Shown here in pieces: positions 41,015 through 48,563 of a stretch of DNA of 64,000 bases. Where the stretch lies: positions 16,242-80,241 of IMG/VR virus record IMGVR_UViG_3300023184_000081. One strand, given 5' to 3'. The DNA is from a virus. The notes beneath the pieces were generated by a model that made no database searches, was not told where the DNA came from, and was given only the letters and a program-made list of their open reading frames with translations. A program made the translations under genes and the position numbers. Position 1 is the first letter of the stretch; each line of letters starts with the position of its first letter.

Positions 41015-41584
41015 ATGCCTTCAGTATTTTTAATCGCAGATACACATTTCGGACATAAAGGAATGTGTACGTTTACGCGAAATGATGGAATTACAAAACT
41101 TAGACCATTTGATACGCCTGAAGAAATGGACGAATTCATGGTCAAAGCATGGAATGATAAAGTGAAGCCTACTGATAAAGTATATCATCTTGGCGATGTC
41201 GTCATCAATAAAAAGTCTTTGTCTATTATGGATAGACTCAATGGCGATAAAGTTCTGATTCGAGGCAACCATGATATCTTTCATGACACGGAATACAGAA
41301 AATACTTTCGTGAACTTCGTGCGTATCATGTTATGAACGGAATGATTCTGAGTCATATTCCTATTCATGATGAAAGTCTTGGTCGATTCGGAACTAACAT
41401 TCATGGACATCTACACGCAAATCGCGTAAAGAAGAATGGCGAAATTGATGTTAGATATCATTGTGTATCAGCCGAGCATGTAGATTTTACTCCGATTCTT
41501 TTTGAAGACGTTATCAAACGCATTGTAGAAGAAGGTGGACATGTCGGTTTCAAAAATGGGAATTATCAAAGCCCTGCTAGTTAA
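41015..41584 (+). CDS. calcineurin-like phosphoesterase
   Basis: 189 aa. Metal motifs in order: DTHFGH (about 9-14), GDVV (about 60), GNHD (about 88), SHIPIH and HGHLH (about 129). A binuclear-metal phosphatase or nuclease; substrate unknown. Its last codons overlap a tRNA-like element that continues downstream, so the C-terminal GNYQSPAS may reflect acquired sequence. Confidence 0.9.
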   Translation: MPSVFLIADTHFGHKGMCTFTRNDGITKLRPFDTPEEMDEFMVKAWNDKVKPTDKVYHLGDVVINKKSLSIMDRLNGDKVLIRGNHDIFHDTEYRKYFRELRAYHVMNGMILSHIPIHDESLGRFGTNIHGHLHANRVKKNGEIDVRYHCVSAEHVDFTPILFEDVIKRIVEEGGHVGFKNGNYQSPAS

Positions 41585-41641
41585 ATGGCATAACGATCAA
41601 TTTGTAGTGATCAGTAGGCAGTTCGATTCTGTCACAGGGTA
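41571..41641 (+). tRNA. tRNA-Thr-like element with 8-nt anticodon loop
   Basis: GCCCTG/CAGGGT acceptor (6 bp), T-arm GGCAG TTCGATT CTGTC, anticodon stem GATCA/TGATC with loop ATTTGTAG, containing TGT. The start (GCCCTG.TAGTT) matches the tRNA-Thr of the array. It lacks an encoded CCA and overlaps the preceding CDS by 14 bp. Degraded copy, or a tRNA with an expanded loop. Confidence 0.5.
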
Positions 41642-41662
41642 TCTTAAAACCGGAGAGCAATA

Positions 41663-41827
41663 ATGAGCATATGGGATGAATCGCACGAGAAAAAGCTGAT
41701 GGAGAAACGAATCGCGAATTCCACTAGAAAACGTTCTTACTTTAAAATCTGCTGTATCTTGTACTATGTGTTGATTGGTGTGATTGGTTTATTATTTGGG
41801 GAATGGATTGCGCTGTGGATAAAGTAA
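41663..41827 (+). CDS. 54-aa membrane protein
   Basis: ATG 41663 with CCGGAGAG upstream. Basic N-terminus (HEKKLMEKRIANSTRKRSYFK), one membrane helix (CCILYYVLIGVIGLLFGEW). Overlaps the next ORF by 25 bp. Confidence 0.6.
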   Translation: MSIWDESHEKKLMEKRIANSTRKRSYFKICCILYYVLIGVIGLLFGEWIALWIK

Positions 41828-42249
41828 GTGATACGCCGAGGACGGATGCGATTGCTACAGAAGGATCAATCTACAGTTTTGGCGTAAGAATTACCAAGCT
41901 ATCTAGAGAACTTGAACGCGAACTCGCCGCCGCAATTGAGCAGCGCGACAAGGCTAGTGGAAATGCGTCGAAGGAGTTGATGGACTGCAAGGGTTATGAC
42001 CTATACCCTGACGGCACGATGCGACCGGCTCATGGCTTGGGCGAATGGGTTAAAGCCGAAGACTACGACAAACTCCACGCCGAGATTGCAATGCTGCGGA
42101 AGGATACGGAACGGCTTGACTGGCTTGATACTGTTGACTGCGGGATTAACCAATGTGGTTACGGAGAATACAGAGATTATACTGGGCGTGGATTTATAAA
42201 AAAGATACGCGAAGTGGTTGACGCGGCGATGAAGGAGTGCTGGAAATGA
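41803..42249 (+). CDS. GC-rich foreign-looking protein with DTPRTDA start
   Basis: 148 aa from ATG 41803; GTG 41815 is an alternative. VSDTPRTDAI, then LSRELERELAAAIEQRDKAS, is typical of small accessory proteins of proteobacterial temperate phages. From about 41840 the DNA turns clearly GC-rich (GCGAACTCGCCGCCGC), unlike its neighbours, and so does the next gene. Coiled coil in the middle; function unknown; probably recently acquired. Confidence 0.65.
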   Translation: MDCAVDKVSDTPRTDAIATEGSIYSFGVRITKLSRELERELAAAIEQRDKASGNASKELMDCKGYDLYPDGTMRPAHGLGEWVKAEDYDKLHAEIAMLRKDTERLDWLDTVDCGINQCGYGEYRDYTGRGFIKKIREVVDAAMKECWK

Positions 42250-42548
42250 GCACGCCAAGCGCAGCACAAGCAGCAGGGGAATCTTATGAGCAAAAGATTG
42301 CGCGTCTTGAACGCGAACTCGCCGCGCAGAAGGAGCAGTACCGCGTTCTGACGGATGAAATGCTGGTTATCCATACCCGCTATGAAACGGTCAGGCGTAT
42401 GCGGCCAGCGCAATTCGCTGAACTGTTCAGGGCAAACATTGAACAGAATATTCCGTTCGATGATTTAGTGGACAACGCCGCCACCGCGCAGGGGCGGAAG
42501 GGAGGTGGTCGACAACCGCGCCGGTTGCCGACGAGATTCGTGCGATGA
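42246..42548 (+). CDS. GC-rich foreign-looking coiled-coil protein
   Basis: 100 aa from ATG 42246 (ATGA overlap). Repeats the ARLERELAAQKEQ element of the gene before, then an Arg/Gly-rich tail (GRKGGGRQPRRLPTRF). High GC; part of the same insertion. Ends 11 bp before the convergent late unit. Confidence 0.6.
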   Translation: MSTPSAAQAAGESYEQKIARLERELAAQKEQYRVLTDEMLVIHTRYETVRRMRPAQFAELFRANIEQNIPFDDLVDNAATAQGRKGGGRQPRRLPTRFVR

Positions 42549-42559
42549 AGAAAATATAA

Positions 42560-42808
42560 TTATTTTTTATCTTTAATATGTCTTAGCATCAATACAATAT
42601 TGATCTTTTGATTGAGTCTAATCAAATCATTATCTAACATCCTTACACGATCGATTAGAGCTATCAATATAGTTTCAGCTTCTTTTAAGACAGGTTTGAT
42701 TTCTGTCGTTGCCCATTTCCATACGAAATATATCAAATATCCCATCCCACCAGCTGCCACAATCGGAAATCCGTATTTGTTGATAGCATCTACTATGTTC
42801 ATGTCCAT
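42560..42808 (-). CDS. small membrane protein, paralogue of 42811
   Basis: 82 aa on the reverse strand. N-terminus YGFPIVAAGGMGYLIYFVWKW is a membrane helix, followed by a helical part (ALIDRVRMLDNDLIRLNQK). The gene beside it repeats the layout GFPIAAACAGGYFVF...NNRVRTMNSDVIRID, so the two are tandem paralogues. Third gene of a reverse-strand late unit. Similar proteins occur in T4-like marine phages; lysis or envelope role is inference. Confidence 0.75.
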   Translation of the reverse strand: MDMNIVDAINKYGFPIVAAGGMGYLIYFVWKWATTEIKPVLKEAETILIALIDRVRMLDNDLIRLNQKINIVLMLRHIKDKK

Positions 42809-42810
42809 TT

Positions 42811-43089
42811 CTAATCCTTCCTAGCATCGCTTTGCCCGTCAGCTCTTGCGATACGATCAACATCAGGTTTAATACCTAATGCGTTAGAAACTAAAGTGTC
42901 AATACGAATCACGTCAGAATTCATGGTTCTAACGCGATTGTTAAGTCCTCCGATTAATCCGGTCAGACCTCTAACTGTGGATGTGACGCCCTGCAGAATA
43001 AACCGTAGAGTTAAGAAGACAAAATATCCACCAGCACATGCTGCAGCTATTGGAAATCCTACTTCTGCTACAAGTTTAAAAAAATCCAT
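42811..43089 (-). CDS. small membrane protein, paralogue of 42560
   Basis: 92 aa. ATG at 43089 overlaps the nuclease stop codon (TAATG); an upstream in-frame ATG is less likely. Membrane helix GFPIAAACAGGYFVFLTL, then TVRGLTGLIGGLNNRVRTMNSD, ending in a charged tail. Confidence 0.7.
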   Translation of the reverse strand: MDFFKLVAEVGFPIAAACAGGYFVFLTLRFILQGVTSTVRGLTGLIGGLNNRVRTMNSDVIRIDTLVSNALGIKPDVDRIARADGQSDARKD

Positions 43090-43862
43090 TACAAACCACT
43101 CCAATCACTCAATACAGGCTGTGTGATTTCTATCTTCTGTAAATTAGATGGAAGTTGTGGCATAAAATTTATATTTGTTTCTAGTTCAATCGCTTTAATT
43201 GTTGTAGCATATTTTGGAAGGTCTCGAACTGGTAGTGCTTCATTTGGAAATATAAAAGAGATAACCTTACCCGTTTTGCGATCGATGATAACTTTCCACA
43301 ACTTTGTAGGAACACCAACCTTGTTGTTACCTATAGTCAAATGATTTTGTTCATACAAAGTTCCTGTAACAACATAGATATCTTTTCCTTCAAGAACCCA
43401 ATTTCTGATATAAGTTTCTAGTTGCTTCCATATCCCGCGATTGTGATTTGGAACTTGTGGAACCATATTTGACAGAAAGAAACTTTCACTCATAATTTCT
43501 TCCGATGTTGTATTGTTTCCTGCTGGAGATAGATGCCCGCGATCATATGGATTTCCGGCATAGTCTGAAAGAACAGATTGATGCTCTTTTGGAATTTCTG
43601 GATCTGCCCTGAAATCATCTTCTCGATGAGCAGGACCAGAAACAGATTCTTTGGTTACGTGTTCCACCACATACTCTGCTGTTCTTGTGTCATTGCGATA
43701 ATGAATCGCATAATTCTTTTTGCAAAGATATTGTGAATTCGTTAATTTGCTTACTGGTGCGCCGCGAACAACAAATTGTGGACAATTATCGTCTATCGGA
43801 TTTGCGAATGTTTGTAGAGAAACGCATAAAACCGAAAAAAATATTAAATTTTTCATAGTCAT
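43089..43862 (-). CDS. secreted DNA/RNA non-specific endonuclease
   Basis: 257 aa on the reverse strand. Signal peptide KNLIFFSVLCVSLQTFA, then the NucA/EndA family active site PYDRGHLSPAGN (catalytic His) and FFLSNMVPQVPNHNRGIW (Mg-binding Asn). It would degrade nucleic acid in the periplasm or outside the cell. GGAAG ribosome site; a late octamer lies upstream. First of three coupled genes. Confidence 0.92.
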   Translation of the reverse strand: MTMKNLIFFSVLCVSLQTFANPIDDNCPQFVVRGAPVSKLTNSQYLCKKNYAIHYRNDTRTAEYVVEHVTKESVSGPAHREDDFRADPEIPKEHQSVLSDYAGNPYDRGHLSPAGNNTTSEEIMSESFFLSNMVPQVPNHNRGIWKQLETYIRNWVLEGKDIYVVTGTLYEQNHLTIGNNKVGVPTKLWKVIIDRKTGKVISFIFPNEALPVRDLPKYATTIKAIELETNINFMPQLPSNLQKIEITQPVLSDWSGL

Positions 43863-43929
43863 TATCTTCCGAATAATTTGTTTTTATTATGTATTCAGAG
43901 AGAATCTACGAAATTATCAATCCTGCATC

Positions 43930-43937
43930 TATTTATA
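43930..43937 (-). promoter_or_regulatory. late promoter TATAAATA (reverse strand)
   Basis: Exact octamer on the minus strand 68 bp before the nuclease start; divergent from the early promoter at 43974. Confidence 0.7.
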
Positions 43938-43973
43938 ACGCTAACCTATTGATTTTATTAGCCAAAATAAACC

Positions 43974-44002
43974 TTGACAATTAGCCAAAACCAGCGTATA
44001 AT
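43974..44002 (+). promoter_or_regulatory. early promoter, leaderless start
   Basis: TTGACA (43974-43979), 17-bp spacer starting ATTAGCC, TATAAT (43997-44002). ATG 44009 is 7 nt after the -10 box. Confidence 0.85.
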
Positions 44003-44008
44003 ATTCAT

Positions 44009-44404
44009 ATGAACATTGTAATTCAAACAAGAAATCTGTATCGATTTGAGAATGTATATTTTCTCGGGACGGATGTCGTCGTTCAAAGATCTATCAAGGT
44101 TTTACAGAAGAAAATGGAGCGGATCTGGAAAGAATATAAAGATTCAGATTTTCCCATTCTCTTCGAAAGTAAAGGAACTCCTCACTGTGGAAAATGGATG
44201 TCATATAGTATAGAAAATGAAATTCATTTGGCTCCAGGTCAGCGTGATTATTTGACTCTTGTTCACGAAATGTGTCATGCCATGGGTAAAGGTTATCACA
44301 ACAAAAATTTCGTAGATTTAGAATTTGATATATTGGAAAGATTTTTTAATATCGACCGTGGCGAGCTAGAATTAGCAGCAGGTCTATTTGGAGTGGATAG
44401 ATGA
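44009..44404 (+). CDS. zinc metalloprotease-like protein (HExxH)
   Basis: 131 aa. LVHEMCHAMGKGYHNKNFVDLE is an SprT-like zinc site: HExxH plus a later His and Glu. It may cleave host or DNA-bound proteins; SprT proteins act on DNA-protein crosslinks. The mRNA is predicted to begin at the ATG. ATGA overlap with the next gene. Confidence 0.75.
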   Translation: MNIVIQTRNLYRFENVYFLGTDVVVQRSIKVLQKKMERIWKEYKDSDFPILFESKGTPHCGKWMSYSIENEIHLAPGQRDYLTLVHEMCHAMGKGYHNKNFVDLEFDILERFFNIDRGELELAAGLFGVDR

Positions 44405-44733
44405 GAGCATTGAAAGAAATTACGGAATGGAATGTTGGTTATAAACAACCAAATCATACATATTTGATCGACGATCACGATAACATAATTGCATACAGGA
44501 AATGGCATAAAGGCGAGCAAATCTTTTCAACTAGCAAATTTCCGCTAAATAAAAGATATCGCAAATTTGTAGAGGTTGATGCTGCTCAGTTCAAATATAC
44601 AGCGCCGGAAACCAAAGCTAACATCAAAATTGTTATTGGCAGCAAAGGCGACAAGTATATTATAGATCTAGATAAGTCGACATGCACGTGTAATGGATTT
44701 AAATTTCGGGGAAAATGCAAACATATACCTTGA
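44401..44733 (+). CDS. SWIM-type zinc finger protein
   Basis: 110 aa. The C-terminal KSTCTCNGFKFRGKCKHIP is a SWIM finger (CxC...CxH) for DNA or protein binding. Its stop codon TGA lies inside the TTGACA of the following promoter. Coupled to the metalloprotease gene. Confidence 0.75.
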   Translation: MRALKEITEWNVGYKQPNHTYLIDDHDNIIAYRKWHKGEQIFSTSKFPLNKRYRKFVEVDAAQFKYTAPETKANIKIVIGSKGDKYIIDLDKSTCTCNGFKFRGKCKHIP

Positions 44734-44758
44734 CAATTAGGTGTGTTCCTGATATAAT
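44730..44758 (+). promoter_or_regulatory. early promoter before 44798
   Basis: TTGACA (44730-44735), 17-bp spacer starting ATTAGG, TATAAT (44753-44758). A short 14-codon ORF begins 5 nt after the -10 box; the main gene uses TAGGATTTC. Confidence 0.8.
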
Positions 44759-44797
44759 ACATATGTTCCGAAGGGTCAATATTAATAGGATTTCATT

Positions 44798-45166
44798 ATG
44801 GGTATGATGCCAGTATATTTCACGACTACTTCTTTCAGGAAACGAAAGAAACAGAAGTTCACTAATGCAGCTTCAGCGAAGCTATCACGTGAGAATCAAG
44901 AAAGCTGGAAGAAGCTTCTTCTATCTCATGACGTAAAGAAAATTTCTAAGAATATAAAATCAGTTCAAAGAAAGCCTGTTTCATACCGTGGAAGTGATTT
45001 GCCTAGAATACCTTCTGTCAAAGATACGTGGGAGCCATGTGTTCGACCAGCAGACAAAGTATACACTGGCGATGCGATTGTGGGTATTTCTACGATGCAT
45101 AAGTCTAATGCAGTTCCTGTATTCAATAAACAAGCAGCAATTGATATTTCTAAGATGAGGCGATAG
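44798..45166 (+). CDS. conserved basic phage protein
   Basis: 122 aa. PVYFTTTSFRKRKKQKF at the start and SVKDTWEPCVRP with HKSNAVPVF at the end are familiar from hypothetical proteins of T4-like marine phages. Very basic; nucleic-acid contact is possible. Function unknown. Confidence 0.7.
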   Translation: MGMMPVYFTTTSFRKRKKQKFTNAASAKLSRENQESWKKLLLSHDVKKISKNIKSVQRKPVSYRGSDLPRIPSVKDTWEPCVRPADKVYTGDAIVGISTMHKSNAVPVFNKQAAIDISKMRR

Positions 45167-45168
45167 TG

Positions 45169-45327
45169 ATGAATGCGCTGATAAAAATGTGGGATGACTT
45201 CGATGATTCGTTTTCTCATGTTCTATACGGCGGTGGGAAAGCATTTTCATCAATATTGGTAACTGCAGCTGCGATTGTAATTGAATTGAGCTTCGTCGGA
45301 ATCATGGTTTGGTTGTTTGTATTCTAG
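45169..45327 (+). CDS. 52-aa membrane protein
   Basis: ATG 45169, 2 bp after the previous stop. Acidic start (MWDDFDDSFSH), then one helix (SSILVTAAAIVIELSFVGIM) to the end. Confidence 0.6.
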   Translation: MNALIKMWDDFDDSFSHVLYGGGKAFSSILVTAAAIVIELSFVGIMVWLFVF

Positions 45328-45345
45328 AACAATTTAAGGAGTATA

Positions 45346-45516
45346 ATGATGGATAATATTTTTGTTTGGTTGCGGAAATACGATTTGCAAATCGCTTGGT
45401 TTTTGATTGGTCTTTTCTCTTTTGCAGGTCTCGAGGCATTCAAGAATGATGACATTGTAACTGGTTTGGTTTACTTTGGATTTGCTGCTATTAACTATTT
45501 ACTCGTCAGAAAATGA
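45346..45516 (+). CDS. 56-aa membrane protein
   Basis: ATG 45346 with TTTAAGGAG upstream. Helices IAWFLIGLFSFAGLEAF and IVTGLVYFGFAAINYLL; ends with the next ATG overlapping its stop. Confidence 0.65.
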   Translation: MMDNIFVWLRKYDLQIAWFLIGLFSFAGLEAFKNDDIVTGLVYFGFAAINYLLVRK

Positions 45517-45809
45517 TGGGAATGTTTAATGAGGTAAATTTTTCTATGACATGTCCGGTTTGTGCAACGGAGATTAATGGATTTCAGACCAAGGACGGCA
45601 CTCTTTTGCTCGACAATGTGGAGCCAGACAGTATAGATAATTTCTATTCATCATGTGATAACTGCTACAGAACAGGTGTCAATACATGGATTGAATATTC
45701 TCGGGCACCAAAAGAGATGACTCACCGAGAAAAGAAACTCAGTGAAGAAGAAATTATTGCGATGGGTTTTGTTTTAAAAGTAACTTCGAAATATATGCCT
45801 TTACTTTAA
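45513..45809 (+). CDS. small zinc-ribbon-like protein
   Basis: 98 aa. Two Cys pairs, MTCPVCATEI and SSCDNCYRTG, about 35 residues apart, form a likely zinc ribbon; the C-terminus is helical. ATGA overlap with the membrane protein. No family assigned. Confidence 0.7.
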   Translation: MMGMFNEVNFSMTCPVCATEINGFQTKDGTLLLDNVEPDSIDNFYSSCDNCYRTGVNTWIEYSRAPKEMTHREKKLSEEEIIAMGFVLKVTSKYMPLL

Positions 45810-45828
45810 CTCAAATCTAGCGTATAAT
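45800..45828 (+). promoter_or_regulatory. early promoter, leaderless start
   Basis: TTTACT (45800-45805), overlapping the upstream stop, 17-bp spacer, TATAAT (45823-45828). ATG 45835 is 7 nt after the -10 box. Confidence 0.8.
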
Positions 45829-45834
45829 AACACT

Positions 45835-46686
45835 ATGAAGATCGCACTTTGCTCGGATTTACATCTAGAGTTCGGAGATATTATTCTCAAGAACACTGAG
45901 AACGCAGACGTATTGATCCTGAGCGGAGATATCCTCATTGCCGAAGATCTTCGTAGGACTGCTAAATTTTTGGGAATGACTCCAGAGGAATTTGATCAGT
46001 CGATGTATCAAATCACTTATAGAGTCGAAGCAGCTAAACGGTTCAGAGAATTCTTGAGCAGAGTAAGTTTTGAATTTCCGCATGTGATATATGTTGCTGG
46101 TAATCATGAATTTTATCACGGAAAGTGGAATGAGACCATAGATGTATTGCGTGCTGAATGTGCCAGATATGAAAATATTTATTTTCTTGAGTGTGATACA
46201 AAGGTCATTGAAGATATAACCTTTGCTGGCGGAACACTATGGACTGATTGCAATAAAGGTGATCCGCTGACGCTTCATGGTTTGACCACATATATGTATG
46301 ATTATAGCGCGATCGTAAATGATAATGCTGGTTATACAAAATTGCGTCCGATTCATACTGTTGAACGCCATGATAAAACTAAGAGATACCTCAAGCATGT
46401 ATTGGATAACACTGAGGGAAAAATCGTAGTTGTTGGTCATCATGCGCCAACTGCGCTCAGTGTTCATGAAAGATATGTTCGCGACACTATTGTAAACGGT
46501 GCATTTTATAGCGATCTGAGCGAGTTCATTTTAGATCATCCTCAGATTGTTCTATGGACGCATGGACATATGCACGATCCTTGGGATTATATGATTGGTG
46601 ATACTCGCGTTGTATGTAATCCTCGCGGATATACTGGTCAGGAAAGACGCGCATCTGAATTCAAATTGCAGTATTTACAAGTGTGA
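45835..46686 (+). CDS. calcineurin-like metallophosphoesterase
   Basis: 283 aa. Motifs in order: CSDLHLEF (residues 6-13), LSGDIL, AGNHEFYH, VVGHHAP and WTHGHMHDP. The metal site starts at residue 8, so the start cannot lie further downstream and no Shine-Dalgarno is available. Second phosphoesterase of the window; substrate unknown. Confidence 0.9.
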   Translation: MKIALCSDLHLEFGDIILKNTENADVLILSGDILIAEDLRRTAKFLGMTPEEFDQSMYQITYRVEAAKRFREFLSRVSFEFPHVIYVAGNHEFYHGKWNETIDVLRAECARYENIYFLECDTKVIEDITFAGGTLWTDCNKGDPLTLHGLTTYMYDYSAIVNDNAGYTKLRPIHTVERHDKTKRYLKHVLDNTEGKIVVVGHHAPTALSVHERYVRDTIVNGAFYSDLSEFILDHPQIVLWTHGHMHDPWDYMIGDTRVVCNPRGYTGQERRASEFKLQYLQV

Positions 46687-46690
46687 CGAA

Positions 46691-46837
46691 GTGAAAACCA
46701 TAAGAATATATGGAAAATTTAATTATTGGATAGATATTGAAATGGAAGATGATCAGAATAACGATATGGCTATTATCATTGCCATGACTACTAATTTGGA
46801 TAGATGGAACTGTGAGGAATATAAAGAATATGAGTGA
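46691..46837 (+). CDS. small acidic protein
   Basis: 48 aa if GTG 46691 is the start, which follows the previous stop by 4 bp. Beta start (VKTIRIYGKFNYWIDIEME), acidic, ends inside the next gene's first codons. Confidence 0.5.
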   Translation: MKTIRIYGKFNYWIDIEMEDDQNNDMAIIIAMTTNLDRWNCEEYKEYE

Positions 46838-47180
46838 TTACAATCCAGACAAATGGGTAGTTGTTAAAATTACTCAAAAAGATGTATCTCCCATTTATAA
46901 GGTATTCGCTTCTTGGTATGGCGGCTATAATGGTTCGGATTCTTGGAGAATGAATAGTGGTATCGCCAAAGTTTCTTTCTATCAGGATCTCTATGAAGAT
47001 GTGTATTCTTTTCATGGCTATTCTGGTTCGGTTTATGAATGCAACGATGGGAATTATGGCTGTAGTGTTTATGGCCATAATATTATTCTAGGTATGTGTG
47101 CAGACGCTGAAATGCTAGGTTTTGAAATCGAAATACTTCCTGAAGAAACTAACTGGCTGGAGATAAATTATGCAAATTGA
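46830..47180 (+). CDS. small aromatic protein
   Basis: 116 aa from ATG 46830. Tyr/Gly/Ser-rich middle (ASWYGGYNGSDSWRMNSG, HGYSGSVYECNDGNYG) suggests a compact beta fold. Operon-type overlaps on both sides. No family recognised. Confidence 0.65.
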   Translation: MSDYNPDKWVVVKITQKDVSPIYKVFASWYGGYNGSDSWRMNSGIAKVSFYQDLYEDVYSFHGYSGSVYECNDGNYGCSVYGHNIILGMCADAEMLGFEIEILPEETNWLEINYAN

Positions 47181-47376
47181 AATCGATGAAGCAATTATAG
47201 ATCAAATTATGAAAACTGAATTGCGCGAGTCTATTGACTATCTGAAGATGGATATCAAGAAACTGAAAAAAAATAAATCGCGCGAGAAATATGAAGATGA
47301 GGATTTGAAGCACAACGAACAAATTCTTCCACACCTAGAAGCAGTATACAATTATTTTACTGGGGAAACATTATGA
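47170..47376 (+). CDS. small coiled-coil protein
   Basis: 68 aa. Charged coiled coil (DYLKMDIKKLKKNKSREKYEDE). Overlaps the neighbours on both sides by 4-11 bp. Confidence 0.65.
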   Translation: MQIEIDEAIIDQIMKTELRESIDYLKMDIKKLKKNKSREKYEDEDLKHNEQILPHLEAVYNYFTGETL

Positions 47377-48206
47377 GATCGAATTATTGGACATGCAGCA
47401 AATTTGCTGACTGGCTCCGTGGAACTCCGAAACCACAGGCAGCCAGTAGCAAAGGGTGGGATGAGTGGAACGAAAAAGCTAAAGCTGATCATCCATTTCG
47501 TTTTTGGTTGGCTGATGATTTTCTTGATATAATGCAGAAAATTATTTGCTCGCCAGTAAATCTTCTTTATGATATCAAATATTATATCAATAATCGTTGG
47601 GTTACTCGCACTCATAGTCTAACTGCTCATCCTAAAGATATCAAGCCAGGAGAGTGGAAAGATATTGGTCATCGCTTTCTTCCCTGCTTGTTCAATGAGC
47701 TTGTCGATTATGTTGAGGTAGAGCTAGCATGGTTTCATATAGTATGGGACTCGAAAGCAGAAAAGAAATTTGGTGCTCCTTGGTATGCTACTGGCTGGTT
47801 TCGTTGGCGCACTTGGCGTAGTCGGGCGGCAGGTCTTGCGAATCTAGAATGGCAATGTAATTTGACTATGCAGGAGGATATGGGTGTCAATCCAGATAAC
47901 CCAGAATACGGTAAACCCACTAGCCAATCGATTTCTGCGAAAGAGATATTAGATCTATATACTTGGTGGACAGAAACTTATCGTAATCGACCAGACGCGA
48001 TGAATGCGAGTGGTTGGAGTGAATATTGCGAAGCAAGTAGAATCGCTAATGGTGGAAAACTTAATTTCTCAGAGGAGAATGCTACTCTTAAAAAGATGTG
48101 TAGGGAGTCTCTCGATACGATGCATAAAATCGAAAAACAATATGACGATGAAGATGAAGAAATGCTGATTCGTCTCATTAAGATTAGAAATTCACTGTGG
48201 ACATAG
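47373..48206 (+). CDS. conserved phage protein of unknown function
   Basis: 277 aa. SNYWTCSKFADWLRGT..P, HPFRFWLADDFLDIMQ and YYINNRWVTRTHSLTA form a conserved Trp-rich core known from many phage hypothetical proteins; the C-terminus is helical with an acidic tract. Soluble. Function unknown. Confidence 0.8.
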   Translation: MRSNYWTCSKFADWLRGTPKPQAASSKGWDEWNEKAKADHPFRFWLADDFLDIMQKIICSPVNLLYDIKYYINNRWVTRTHSLTAHPKDIKPGEWKDIGHRFLPCLFNELVDYVEVELAWFHIVWDSKAEKKFGAPWYATGWFRWRTWRSRAAGLANLEWQCNLTMQEDMGVNPDNPEYGKPTSQSISAKEILDLYTWWTETYRNRPDAMNASGWSEYCEASRIANGGKLNFSEENATLKKMCRESLDTMHKIEKQYDDEDEEMLIRLIKIRNSLWT

Positions 48207-48563
48207 ATGAAAAAAGATAAATCTATTTGTCATTTTTGCGGTGAGATTCAAAATGATTTGCGGTGTCCTAGAAACATATGTGGTGATTTAACTATACAGG
48301 TGAGATATATGACAAGAAACGAGATCTATGATTTGGCACGCAGTAATATTATTTCAGTAACGTTCACCAAGAAAGACGGCGAAACACGAACGATGAAATG
48401 CAGTCTCAAAGATGAATATATAGTTAGTGAAGAGAAAAAAGAATCGACTTCGGTTCGTAAACCTAATGACGAAGTTCTTGCTGTTTGGGATCTAGATAAG
48501 AGCGCATGGCGTTCGTTTCGTATTGAATCTGTGAAAGGTGTGGAAATATGGGAACAAAATTAA
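48207..48563 (+). CDS. DUF2693-like protein with N-terminal zinc motif
   Basis: 118 aa. N-terminal CHFCGEIQNDLRCPRNIC is a four-Cys zinc-type motif; the rest, VTFTKKDGETRTMKCSL and VWDLDKSAWRSFRIESV, matches the DUF2693 small beta domain of phages. Possibly nucleic-acid binding. Confidence 0.75.
   Translation: MKKDKSICHFCGEIQNDLRCPRNICGDLTIQVRYMTRNEIYDLARSNIISVTFTKKDGETRTMKCSLKDEYIVSEEKKESTSVRKPNDEVLAVWDLDKSAWRSFRIESVKGVEIWEQN

Noticed and set aside
44763-44807. 14-codon ORF right after the 44730 promoter
   Set aside because: It ends inside the next gene's start and has no independent support; noted only because of its near-leaderless position.
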